This document shows positions 26,882 through 38,300 of a stretch of DNA of 64,000 nt, piece by piece; position 1 is the stretch's first letter, and each line of letters starts with the position of its first letter. The stretch is from Pomacea canaliculata (lineage: Eukaryota; Mollusca; Gastropoda; Architaenioglossa; Ampullariidae), in the NCBI RefSeq assembly GCF_003073045.1, contig NC_037590.1, positions 3,498,016-3,562,015 on the forward strand. Reading direction: 5' to 3'. A model generated the notes under the pieces. It was not told the DNA's origin, did no database searches, and saw only the letters and a program-made list of their open reading frames with translations. The position numbers were made by a program, and so were the translations under genes.

Positions 26882-27335
26882 TTCGGGTTCGGGTTCAGGT
26901 GATAACGGGAAGAACGACACCGATAAGGTGGTGGTGATCGGTCTCGCCGTCATCGGTGCTCTGGCTTTGGCGCTGGTCGTCGCCGTCTTTGCCGTCTTCT
27001 GGGTGATGCGCAAACGTCTGCCAGTGGCCGGCGCCGAACCTGACAAGCCGAGTGTTCCTGGACCGTCCGGATCCGAGGATGTGAAAGGTCAAGACGGCCA
27101 GACCTCCGACAATGCATCTCTCCTGACGTCACTTCCGTCTGGGAGGGGAAACAAGCTGCCACCGCTGACCACGGGAGTGCAAAGTGTTGGTGACCCGGAT
27201 GTCTTTGATGGAACTCGTGTATACGAGAACATCATAAGTCCGGAATTTTTCACAACCCCAGGAAAAACCAAAGTTTCGCTTTTGCCCACGGAATATGTCA
27301 ACAGTGGAGAAAAGATCGAAGTTCATAATCCCTAA
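13053..27335 (+). CDS. Cadherin-like type I membrane protein, copy 1 (11 coding exons, 553 aa)
   Basis: Coding exons: 13053-13101, 15309-15380, 20614-20792, 21002-21064, 21443-21529, 22170-22289, 22811-22939, 23117-23275, 25478-25583, 26020-26123, 26742-27335. All junctions are GT-AG with matching phases. Residues 1-17 form a signal peptide (MLLGVLLAVICFWRVTG). The ectodomain reads as three cadherin (EC) repeats. EC1 ends in INPVNEYAPEF. EC2 carries RDRD, LDFE and VLDDDDLGPEF, which are variants of the calcium-binding DRD, LDRE and DxNDxxPxF motifs. EC3 carries AHDRD. A cysteine pair (CPVLPLKELIC) sits at the EC2/EC3 junction. A Gly-Ser linker (about residues 393-409) precedes one membrane span (about 419-444) and a 109-residue tail. 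By family it should be a calcium-dependent surface adhesion or recognition receptor. The ligand is unknown, and the tail shows no catenin-binding region I can recognise. The donor of exon 4 (gtttaa) is weak. The neighbour at 35.4-42.2 kb is a paralogue. The intron phases and domain motifs make the model solid; alternative first exons are not excluded. Confidence 0.82.
13194..13227 (+). repeat. (GT)n/(GC)n alternating purine-pyrimidine tract
   Basis: GT repeat passing into GC repeat, in intron 1 of cadherin copy 1. This is the kind of sequence able to adopt Z-DNA. Confidence 0.9.
14382..14440 (+). repeat. (TGG)n microsatellite
   Basis: About 20 uninterrupted TGG units in intron 1 of cadherin copy 1. 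On this G-rich strand such a tract could form a G-quadruplex. Confidence 0.98.
15381..20613 (+). other. Large intron of cadherin copy 1
   Basis: Between coding exons 2 and 3. It holds ACATAC repeats, a T/G-rich low-complexity block at 18.30-18.41 kb and no recognisable coding remnant. Confidence 0.7.
15876..15956 (+). repeat. ACATAC-rich tandem repeat
   Basis: Imperfect repeats of ACATACAC and TAGCATACATACAT in the 4.9-kb intron after exon 2 of cadherin copy 1. Confidence 0.7.
22633..22655. repeat. (CT)n(AG)n perfect hairpin
   Basis: A CT run meets a GA run around a single A, forming a near-perfect inverted repeat in a cadherin copy 1 intron. Confidence 0.85.
23696..24518 (+). mobile_element. 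Internally deleted pogo/Tigger-type DNA transposon (823 bp)
   Basis: The terminal inverted repeats begin CAGTGGAACCTCGGTTA at the left and end TAACCGAGGTTCCACTG at the right, flanked by TA on both sides (23694-23695 and 24519-24520), as expected for Tc1/mariner-pogo insertion. Subterminal copies of TTCGGATAACGAAC occur near both ends. Inside lies a + strand remnant of a Tigger/CENP-B-type transposase N-terminus (MTRKRPTNELKKEMISKYEG...), followed directly by a C-terminal-like segment. The catalytic DDE core is missing, so the element is non-autonomous. It lies in the intron between exons 8 and 9 of cadherin copy 1. The close match of its ends suggests a fairly recent insertion. Confidence 0.88.
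25692..25725 (+). repeat. (ATT)n microsatellite
   Basis: Imperfect ATT/ACT triplet repeat in the intron between exons 9 and 10 of cadherin copy 1. Confidence 0.9.
26850..26900 (+). repeat. Coding hexamer repeat giving a (Gly-Ser)8 linker
   Basis: Five ggctca units are followed by ggttcg, ggttcg and ggttca, inside the last exon of cadherin copy 1. They encode eight Gly-Ser pairs and a final Gly between the last EC repeat and the membrane span. Copy 2 has a Thr/Pro stalk at the same place. Confidence 0.95.
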
Positions 27336-27549
27336 CGCTTATGATTAAGTCCTGACTGTGACCTAACTGGTAGAATATAAAACTGCTACTGAGAATTTCC
27401 ACAGGTTTGATGTGAACGATAATTGAAGTCAGTCTGATAACTCAAAAGTTGCTTTGCCTTCGGAAAGATCAATGTGTTTCATGTCTTAACGGTTAATCCA
27501 GTTTTATAAAAGAGTAATTTCCAAGTACGTACGTGTGTGCGTGTTTGAA

Positions 27550-27555
27550 AATAAA
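27550..27555 (+). promoter_or_regulatory. Poly(A) signal AATAAA, cadherin copy 1
   Basis: Canonical AATAAA 215 bp after the stop codon of cadherin copy 1, followed by TG-rich sequence. Confidence 0.6.
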
Positions 27556-28259
27556 CATTTTGTAGTTTGTGTGCGAATTATCTTTTTAAATGAACCTGTG
27601 TTTATATGTCTGAATAGCATTTAGCATTTAAACATATTATATTTATGACTCTGTATCTCGAATTAAATTTTCAAAATTGCAAGTTGTGTTTGATCCTGAC
27701 TGTCTCTAAGTGCAATGTTAGTGATTTTTGAGACTCTGTGTGTATGAAGAACAAACTCCGACAGAGAGAGAACAGACTGTGTATTTATTTGATTCTGTAG
27801 TTGCATTGAGAAGTTTTCAAACTTAACAGAGTTTGTGTAGCTCCCCCACTTCCCATGTTTGCTGAAAAGCAAAAGGCGTTAGTGGTGTAAACATGTTTTA
27901 ACTGTTTTTAAATTCATGACGTCATTTATCACGCACCTTCAGAATAAACATTATTGCAACAGACATCACTGACCTTTCCTCGGCGCCTTTGCTCGTGCGA
28001 GAACAAAGTGTGTGGGTCACGTGGGGCAGCACACTGATGGCGCTTGCGTCAGAGGCTTCGACTTCCACACAGACCTTGGTGGCCAGTCTCTTTTTTACCC
28101 GCACTGTCTTGTCCCAGTCTTCACTCGCAAGTTTGCATGCACGCGATGTGGGGTGAAGAGTTGAATGTTTGGTTTGCGGGAACATGGCGGCTGGTGTCAC
28201 TGGAATTCCATCAACTCAGCATCAGAAACTGATTTTTTGTGCTGACAAAGGCTGTCAAA

Positions 28260-28440
28260 CCTTCTTTCTTTCCCTTTTTCTAATCTTCCTTTCTTTCTTT
28301 CTTCCTTTCGTTCGTCAGTCTCATTTTTTCTTTCTTTGTTAGTTTCTTAATTATTTATTCCCTATTTCATTTTCTATCTTGTTTCTTTCACTCTTTCGTT
28401 CCTTCCTTCGTTGTTCGTGTGTTCTTTTCTTTATTTCTTC
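28260..28440 (+). repeat. Polypyrimidine (CTTT)n-like low-complexity tract
   Basis: Degenerate TTTC/TTCC/TTCG repeats over about 180 bp between the cadherin genes, immediately beside the Penelope-like fragment. Confidence 0.85.
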
Positions 28441-28499
28441 GTTTGTAAATGAGTTCTTTCTTTGGTAGAAGGAAAACTAAACTTTTACATTCAGGATAA

Positions 28500-28945
28500 A
28501 AAGTAGCATTCACTGTAGCTTTTGACATGTATCCACACGCCTTCTTGAGTGATTAAAAGCTGTAGTTGTATGTTGACTGCACACTACAGTGACCCCCTTC
28601 TTCCTGATCTTACCTTTGATGTACGGGTCCATGCCGCCGAGCATCTCAGGTGAAAAAGCGGTCTTAATTGGAAATGCTAATACATATCCTTCAGTGTTGA
28701 AGTTCTCCCTCCAGAGCTTCATTCGATGAGCAAATGGTCATTGCTCGATGAGTGAGCGTGCGGACCACCCTAAAGCCCCCCAGTTAATGTTGATGCTGCT
28801 GACTATCAAACTGGAGGAAGTCATCGGTGTGCGTTAGTTTGCAGTAGACACTGGAGATCAGCCCGTCTTCTCCTCTGATGATGTCGGTATCGAGCATGGC
28901 AATGTTGTTATTCTGCTCGAACTCGTGGCTGAACGTTATTAGAAG
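28500..28945 (-). mobile_element. Decayed Penelope-like element (PLE) reverse transcriptase fragment
   Basis: The minus strand reads MLDTDIIRGEDGLISSVYCK followed by THTDDFLQFDSQQHQH, then (shifted) VVRTLTHRA, and later MDPYIKGKIRKKGVTVV. These match in order the FLD..I.R..DG...S.Y.KPTHTD.YL.F.S.H, SVVRTL..RA and PY..G.SEKI.R blocks of Penelope-type reverse transcriptases. Stops and frameshifts break it, and no GIY-YIG endonuclease is seen. It lies between the two cadherin genes. Confidence 0.7.
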
Positions 28946-30983
28946 TGCAGGATGTTCAGTTAATCTACCATTAAGTCTTTGTGGATTTTTTTCCTTTTAT
29001 TTCTCGAGCTCCAAAATTAGCTCTTCCAAGTTTTATTTATTGTTGGATTTTTTACACTCTTGTTCACTCGTTTGGAGTTTCTCGTACAGAATGTTGGCTT
29101 GTGAGCAGCAGTGTGAGGCTCGTTGACAATAGTCTGTAACAAACCTTAACTGCCGCAAAGACGAGCCTGTGTGCAAATGTCCGAGTCAGGGACGACATCA
29201 TGAAGTCAAGGCACTATCTCCATTTTTATTAGCTCACGTCGTGCCTTCGCCTACGACAACAAACACATCATCGACTACCCGTCGACTGGTTCTGACAGGC
29301 TTAACCCCTTCAGCTCAGGACAAACTAATTAAGATACGGCTGTCCAGGTTCCCAAGCACAGCCAGGATGACTGCATGTGATTGGGCACGAAAGCGTTTGA
29401 CTCAGACAAAAGAACAATCTGATCAGATGTACATTACAATTCTTAGGCGCGTGATCTGCTCATAACTTATGGTCAGTATGTATCCTGTTCAAACTGAACA
29501 CACACACACGCGCGCGCGCGTACTCTCCCGATCACAAGGTGGATATTGTAGGGGCGTTGTCACTGTAAATAATGCGGGTGCTGCAGTGAGTTTACCACGC
29601 GGAACGATGTGGGCGGTGCAGTATATGATTTGCCATGGAGCACAATGCGTGTGCGGAGCTTGCGTTTGTTTTAGGTTTCTGTGAGATGTCCGATTTTGAC
29701 AGTTTCTACAAAAAGGCCTAATTCATTAACATTTCTTCTCTGATCACGTGCTCGTTAATTTCATGTCATCCGATTAGTTTTCTAACCGTATCTACTTTTT
29801 ATCACGTCAATACTCTTCTCCAGACGAACATCTCTTGGTCCTCTACCACACTGCATCACGGGAAAGACTGCTGCATGCCCCGACTTGTAATCACCTGTCG
29901 ATGGTGAGGTAAAGCGACTGTAATAAAAAAGTAAAATATTGTTCGTCGTGCTCACAGCCATCAGCGCCGCGGCCAGTGAAAGGTACGTTCAGTGGGTTGG
30001 CACGTTGAGACGATAATAACAGCCACTCTGTGACCATTACAGTTTTATCGTGACGTTGGTAATCTCACAGGACGTTTTTTATTTCCGCAATATACCAAAG
30101 GATTATTCTATACAAAGACTGTCTAGTTTTGTTTTTATTATCACTTGTATTTCTTGTTATTGCGTGTGAGAGAGGGTGGGTGGGTAGCGTAGTGTACACA
30201 GCAACCCAGGGCACATCGTCTACTGAACGTGGCGGCCGTCGAGCGACTAGCGAGGACGTCACAGGCTAGCAATGAGAGCTCTAGCCAGGCACGAGCTGAT
30301 AAGCAGCCTGCCACACAACAGTGGCAAGATGTCTTCACACTGAGCCTCGAGTAGGGGCACCTCTGACCTACAGCATTGGCTGGCATTTGTCCTGCCGTGG
30401 TTTTCAGCCAAACAGCGGCACGAGCGATGGATGCTCTCGGGTTATAAGACATTTTGAAAATCCAGTGTCAGATCCATTATGTGAGATGGAGCACTATTAC
30501 TAACCGTCTGTACATGCCTGGACTCCCCACAAGCTACAAAGTCTGGACCTTGCGATATCTGCGAGACAAAAGGTACGAGTTGTCACACAGCATTGTCAAA
30601 CCAGAGAGTACATTTTTATTCAAACTTTCTTTTGGAAAATTCCAAAACATTAATTACTGTTTCGATTTGCTATTACTGAATAACAAGATATGTGTTGACA
30701 CTTCCATGTAGGATTTGTAAGACTTCTCTCCGTCGCGGAATCTTTAAAAACAAATCAGTAAGCTTTTCACTTTTTCGCTTTATGTCCATTTCAAATGTGT
30801 CTGAGAAAGGGTTCGTCATGGTGCACACGATTGAACTCTGGGGTCAGACACAGGTCACGGTGGTGCAAAGAAAGAATATGACACCTCATCTCTATCTCTC
30901 TCTAGGATGAAAGACTATGACTTACTGAGAAGTTTTCTATAAGATTTTTATACTCTTTGTAACCAGCATTATTTATCTATACA

Positions 30984-31000
30984 CTAACCCTAACCCTAAT
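30984..31000 (+). repeat. Short interstitial telomere-like repeat
   Basis: CTAACCCTAACCCTAAT is nearly three units of the metazoan telomere repeat (complementary strand TTAGGG). It is too short to imply a chromosome end. Confidence 0.6.
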
Positions 31001-34000
31001 CTGGAACATTCGTTGTATTATGTAATGTAACTTTTTAATAGTTGATATTACACTATACCTAGATTCACAACTTATTAATGTGATTCTTCAACAAATGTTT
31101 CTAGAGTTTACATGCACTGGCAAAAAAAACTATAGGAAACTGTGTGGAAAATTCGTTTGTCTATTTCATTGATTTTTATATTTTAGCAATGTAAACGATT
31201 ATATATATATACATTAACTACTACTGATATAGTTAACATAAACAGGATACTCTTGTAGAAATCGTAAAGGATTCTCAAAGCACGCTGAAGCTAGGTTTTT
31301 TTTCTTCATCCTACTTTGACTTCTTGACTGTATCATCAGGACTGTCATCAATACATGAAAATACTTATCAACAACAACTGCTAGTGATACAAGTATGAAG
31401 AGAGCTTTGTAACGAGAACTACATAATTGCCACTCATCAAAACTTTGTGCTGTTAAGCGACACTTAAGCTTCGCATTCTAACTGCTCTTACAAAATACAT
31501 TACTACGCCAGGGGAAGGTGACGGGGGATAAGAGGACAATGTAAGACAGGCGTGACGTTTCCTAGATACGTTACTGCCAGCTACACGGCCTTCGTAGGGT
31601 CCAGCACAAAGTGTTTTTCCTCCAACAGGTGAGACCTGAGAACTAGCAACCACGTGTGTACCAAGTCAACCTTCTTATCTACATTGTATACATTACTAAC
31701 AGACTACTTCTATCTCGTTGCACAGCAGATACTTTTGAGACTTAAGCCCACACAAACGAAAAGCATATATCTATCTGAAGCCTATGTTAGCAAATTAAGT
31801 TTGTCAAGTAGCGGTTGTTGCCTGTATGTGACATGTTTTGACTGTTCGTTGATTGTAACAGCTGTAACGTCACATGCAGTTCAGAATAAGGCACGTCAAG
31901 TTTTATGCTAAATAGTTAAACGGTTTTTCATTTATGGAATACTGAGTTATATCAGCGATATTCACATCACAAAGGACGGACCGTGATGACATAAAGCAGG
32001 TATCTAGATTCCGTTCTGCATAAAAATCAAACAATGACAGGTCGACATATTTCATGATTATGAACCAGTTAATGCACTACACCAAATTAAAGTCATCTCT
32101 TTGCATGTTGGCTGGTAGAGCTACAACCTAATGAAACTATGGTGTTCAGGTTATTTGGGGCTCTTTATATTTTACGAGGCAAATGGATTTTAATTTAAAA
32201 ATTGAATATAAATAATTTGACTCCTTCTTACATGGTCTTTTTCCCTTTTTCATCCATCTCAGATGTTATTTAACATTTCCAATATTTTTTTGTGTATTGA
32301 TATGGCTTAATAAGTCTTGAGAATCTACCGGTGGAATCTCCGCGACTTAAAAGTACACAACGACAGTCAGTTTAGGCCACAGCAATAAATCCTCCACCAA
32401 GCACTGTCCTCGATGTTGTCTGTGGAAACCAAAGCACAAAGCACACATTTTCTATAACTGTTCCAGGTGTAGGGATAGAAGGGCTAGGTGTCAGGTGTAA
32501 CAAAAGCAAAGTGAGTTTATTGTATTGTTTTGATGCCTGTCGAGCTAAGCGGAATGTGTAGAGGTGCTGGTATGAATGTGCACATTGCACATACCGGCAC
32601 GCATTAAAAAACATGAACACTGTGAGTTCATTTCATTCCCTGTTTAACTATTTCCAAAATGTCATCCTTTCCCAAAACACAAATGAGGTGTTTGTTAAAG
32701 ACCGAGAAGGTGTACACAATTCGCCAAAGTGACAAGCTGTTGTTTCAAGTCACGTGATTCGAAATAATCGATCTATTAAACTCTTGGCGACCTTGATGAC
32801 CTGTTTACTCCATGATGGGGTTAGGAGGGCTAGTTTAACATCTCGACACTGTCACCACGTGACTCGTCTAGAGGCCTCTGAGAAGCCAACGAAGAACCTC
32901 AATACAAAATTTATTTCTGATTGTATAGGAGCGGGAGTTGTGTTCGAGGACTCCCAAAAGCAAAGTGTACCATTACGGGAAACATTTCCCTTTAGGTTCA
33001 TAAGTAGTGTCTCAGTGGATACCTAGCAATATATAGCTCAGTTGCAAAAATAAATGCTTGTGAACTGCTGAACGATATTCTGTGCGAGTCTGTATGCTGC
33101 AGAACATAAAAAGAGAGAGTTAGTCTCCAATGGTAGCTATCCCAGGAGAGCAGCGATAAGTTTAAAATAATGTCCATAGGAAAGATACGGATATTTACAA
33201 TGCAATATATTGGAGCTACTAGAAATCCAGGTGAAACTAAGCAATTTGTCAGTGTCAGCTCCTTATCCCTACAAGAAGCCAAGACGACCTTTCCCTTTTA
33301 CTACCACAATGATCTTGACACATACCTGGCTTAGCTCCAGCATTCAGTTTTAAACAATCACGCCAGGGCTATAACAGTGAAAAGAAAATCAAGAGAGTCT
33401 ACCTTGACAACTACAGGAGAAATTCCACATTGACTTTTGTTTCTTATCTTTACTTTTTGCTTTTCTTGTCTGTCTTTTTTCTTCTTCTGTACAATTTCTT
33501 TCCTTTTCAGAAAAGTTTTTATTATTCGTCCATTTCCAAAAATATAAAAGTAACTATCAATAGTGTATCTTGTAGACTAGTCGTTTTCTTACTTTCTTCT
33601 TTATTTTTGTTTCCTTCCATCGGGGCTTGTTCTTTCTGTCGATTATTCTTTTTTCTTTCTCCTCAAGGCGTAAACAGTTCTGTCGCCGGTAGCAGCGAGT
33701 ACTAATATAGGAGCTGTTGTCCAAGTCAACCTCCAGGTGCAAGAGTGTCACGTAGTGTTGATGGTGCAAGCGGATGGCAAAACACCTGAAACCAACCAAA
33801 CGCTAAATGCTGTTTAGCCTCCTTAACACAGTCGTCACACGAACAAATTATGAAGGTGAGAGCGGGAGTGCAGCTGTTATTCAATGGCAGCAAGGCATTA
33901 CCCTCTCACTGCACCTGTACCTTTATGTGTGTGTGAGAGAGAGAGAGACATTCACTTCACCGATTTTCTTTAACTACCTTCTCTCGAAAAAAACAAATGC

Positions 34001-34629
34001 TCGTGTACAGCAGATGCTGTGGGTTTGCCTTCTGGGCTGTGCATGCTAGCACTTGCACAAGCACCGCGCACGAAGTTGAACTTAAGTGTAGGCGACGGTG
34101 AGAAATCCCCAGCATACATGTCATTAATTTGACTTTTATGTTGGTTCTCGCTACGCGGGGTCCGCTGGCGATCCTTCCTACTTGAGTGCTCTTGGTTTAG
34201 CACCCTAGAAACATTTTCTCAGCTAGAGCTCTGCGCTGCTTACAAGGCCCTACATGATAATATATCACAGAATATCGACCACGCTGTGTATCCAACATTG
34301 CAGACTGATTTATTCTTTGTATAAAACACGTTGTTTTTATTCTCTTCATTCATGATAGAAAGATTCTTATCATTGACTATCTGTTTCCTTTCTTAAAGAA
34401 ACACTGTTTCATAAACAGCCTGCAGGCTTCTCCTCAATCCCAGTCGTGCAGTAATTCAAGTGTTTTTAGAAAGTCATTTATGGAACCCGGCCTCTACATG
34501 TTCTCTAATATGGACGGAAAGATGATCCTAGCATATAAGACTGAAGTTTGTGAACGAGAACAAAAAAGGGTGCCGGAAGGGATGTTATACTTGAAGTTCC
34601 ATTTCTACGAAGCTTGCCTATCTACCTCA

Positions 34630-34653
34630 TTTTTTTTTTTTTTTTTTTTTTTT
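34630..34653 (+). repeat. Poly(T) tract of 24
   Basis: Uninterrupted run of 24 T in the gap between the cadherin genes. It could be the tail of a minus-strand retroposed copy, but no element body was recognised next to it. Confidence 0.9.
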
Positions 34654-35363
34654 GACAGAATCTTTTCCACCATGGTTCTGATAACATTTTTATACTTCGT
34701 TTCTGCTGTAATCAGACATCAGTAATTATTATTTAACCCTAAACATACATACACTTTTTATTTTCTTGTAGACGCCAATTATTTTAACAGTATTATTATT
34801 ATTTGTCGGCTGATATTCGTTTCATCTTGCTTTGTGCAGATCAGATTAATCGCAAGGTTAGAGCTGTGATCGAACGTTGCTATTCTGATGGCAGACGACA
34901 GACCTACCCTTCTGGAGCAGGAGAAACAGTTCTGTGGTTTCCAGACATGAGAATATGTCGATGCTCACTTTTGACAGCGATGACTTTCTGAGTTTTTCTA
35001 CAACTGACCGAAAGTTTGAGTTTTATTGACTGGCGGCAGACGACCACTTGAGTGTGTACTTGTGTGCAGATTAAACTGTTACAAGAGGACCTCACACGAA
35101 CAGACCCCAAAAGAACTGAGTAGAATAACTTCGGTTTCGTTCCTGCTTGAGTTAAAGCGAGTTAATGAAATGTGATAAAGTTTCTTAGTTTTTAGTGAAA
35201 GGAATGGTACATGCAACATTCCAACAGACGATTCTTTGCAGTCTTTCAGTGTTGTGCACCTGACTGGTAAGAGGCATGATGACAAAGTGGTGTAGGTGGA
35301 CTTCGCTGTCAGTGTAGATACTTACTGTGTATATACTGTCATCAAGGTACAGAAGTGCTCAAG

Positions 35364-38300
35364 ATGGAACAACTGTGTCTTCTCATCTGGATAATAACTG
35401 GCATCTTGCTAAGTCTTACTTTATTTACAGGTAAAGTCAACCATCTGATATCCTACGTGAATAACTGTGTGTGCGTGTGTGTGTGTTGAGAAAGAATCTA
35501 GAGATTTCATCTAAGATAATTGTAAGCGATCTTTTTCACGTGTAATTTTACTGAAATCTTCGCCACTGTATTTCTGTTTCCACAGATTGCCTGAGGTGCC
35601 CACAATATCCGCCCAGTACTGCCAGCGTGAATGAGACAGACCCGCCTGGTAGATATTTTAATTGCGTTTGTGCTTTTGTGGATAAAAAGTTAAGTTTCTG
35701 CGTGTGACAACTACCTCATTCCAGACAAAATATATAGAAATTAGTCCCTTTTGGTCTGTCTCTTTGTACTCGCGCTCAAAGCTCACTCTTTATATATATA
35801 TATAAACGTCATTTCAGGAACTAAAAACAAGACTTGCAGGTAGGCGAAAACACGCAGACTTATTCATGGGCCGAAATATTCATATTTACTAAGTATATCT
35901 TATTTCGCTAAGACTTAAAGCTAGGGATCGCTTCACAAGTGAAATGGCTGCATGCAATCTGTCGACCCTATACAGAAGGAGCAGCACTAATAGTACCTCC
36001 CTCCTATATCCACCCCCTTGACCTAAGTGATAGCACGTTGGGAAATGGACGTGGGGTGTATATCGTACAGACAGACACACTGGCGATAACAGAAAGGATG
36101 GATTTAGCGACTAGTAGGAAATTTATAACATTTAAAAAATAGGTATACGCTTAACACTGAAAACATATGTATATATACATTTACCGTGGACAATGATAGA
36201 TATTGCTTTTCACAGTACACTTTCTGGCAAACCTGACTTATGACCCTGTGCTCATCTGGAAAGTTGAACTGAGCAGTAAACCGGCACCACCTGCGCCCTC
36301 TGACCCTGGGCTCAGGAACTGGACCGTACAAGAAGCAGTGTTAATTCATCTTGATGCCGGTCGAGTGAATCTCGTTCTGAACCAAACCCTGGACCTTGAA
36401 TACATATACGACAGATGGGTAAGAGCGATGACTTAACCGTCTTGTGGGTAAAAGTCATGGAGGTTAGAAAAGGAGAGAACGAGGGGCAGGCAGGTGTGAA
36501 AGAGAGAAATGAGAAGGCAAATGAGTGAGTGAAAGTGAGAGATATAAAAGCGGATGGACAGAGTGATAAGTGAGCTGCGAAAGACCAAACAGCAGGGTGG
36601 ATAGTATCTATCATATTTTTTCAGCAAAATACTATATATAGATATAATATTAATGCTATGGAGACATTTGTATGACTCGATCTGGCATATTAAAACTGAA
36701 ACTGTATAGGGGTTTGGGACTATTGCATTTTTTTAAGTGTTGTTGTTTTGTCTTTATATCCTTTATTGTTCACGATTTAGCTGTGGGTTTCTTGCATATG
36801 TGTTTAAAATCTCACATCGTTTTTTTGCAGATATGATTAGCGGTAAGTGTGATAAATAAACATTCTTAAGCAAGAAATCTAATACATGCTCATTCTGTTC
36901 TGTCGGCTGCTCATTCATGGAGTAGATTAACTATTACTCACTCTGTTCTTCTTCTTCTCGTCTGCAGGGCTACAAGATGTTCTTGGTACAGCTCGCTTTA
37001 AAGTGCTTAGAACCAGGTCTCCCCGATGTATCAGTAAGTTGTTTTACTGCCTTTCATTGTTTTGCTGTAGTCTATGCCCCGCTTTTTCCCCGAACTTTAT
37101 TTCATCTCTAGGTCGTGTTATGCATCTAGTCCTAGAAGCAAAAGAATGTTGTTCGGTTAACTAAGCTGCTATTTTAGTAAGTAGTAAATATTTTTTTCAT
37201 CCGTCAACGTTTTCATGGGTGCCTCTCGCTTTAAAATCTGCTTTGAAAGTGTAGTAAACGTTCGTGTCACATCTGTCACGAGAAATATATTCTTGATCAC
37301 TGTCCCCATTGTATCTTCTGTATTTCTATAGGCTATGTCAATCCTGTTAATATATATTCTGTCAACAGTACGAATTTTTCTTGACTGTTGAACCCGTCAA
37401 CGAGTTTTATCCTGAATTCCTGGGAGACCCTTTCGTCCTCTACATACCGGAGGTGAGAGTTGTGTCCCCGTATGTTACTCAGCTGCAGTTAGTGGAGTGA
37501 CAGCTGCGGTTTTGATCGTACGACTTTGTGTAAAATATTTCTATCGAACAACCTTAGGTTCTGACTGGCTGGGTGACGAGGGACTTATTGGTTAATACCT
37601 GGTCGGTTGGTCGACTGGCTGCCTTGTTGATTTGGCTGGCCGCCCTCCGCCAAGGACGGTCCCAAGCCCGGCTGAAAAAGGAGGAGTAACAGTTAAGACT
37701 GTAGTCGATGGCCTATGCCCTAGGAGGGGCGAAGGGCCTAAAAGAAATACAAAAAAGTATCAGTACTTCGATGTGAAAATTTTTGTTGCTGCTGCTGTTG
37801 CTGTTGTTGAACTGTTATCAAGTCTGGAAGTCTGTCACAGTATCTGTGTAAAATTATAGCATCTAATGTTTGCTGTTTTCAGAACACGTCTGTGGACACA
37901 ACGGTTATCACCCTGAAGAACAATGCGACAGACCGCGATGTGGTCGTCAGAGACGCCGGAGACATCTTCAGTTTTACCATGGTCGTTTCCCAGCCTAACA
38001 GTATTGTGAGTTTATTTGCTACAGCATGATCACACACAATAAATTATAAAAACTGCAAAAAAATTTCTTCTTGGAAGTCTTTTCTCTGAGGTTGAACACT
38101 GCATACTTGTCTTTTGATATCTCTTTTCTCCCTCTCGAAGTATCAACAGAGATATTTAAAGTAAAAATACAAAAGTTTGATTAAAGCACAGGACAAGGAA
38201 GATTTAAGTCATGCTTAAATGATAGATACTGACTTTCTAAATCACGTCCGATCAAAATTTTAAGTTGTAAAGCAACCGTTTGCTTACACTCATGTCTAAA

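Larger units (their letters stand above)
27560..35300. other. Gap between the two cadherin genes
   Basis: Contains the Penelope-like fragment, a polypyrimidine tract, CA/CG dinucleotide repeats at 29.51 kb, telomere-like repeats and a poly(T) run. No third cadherin copy or remnant was seen. Confidence 0.6.

Noticed and set aside
30984-31000. Telomere end
   Set aside because: Fewer than three units and embedded in ordinary sequence.
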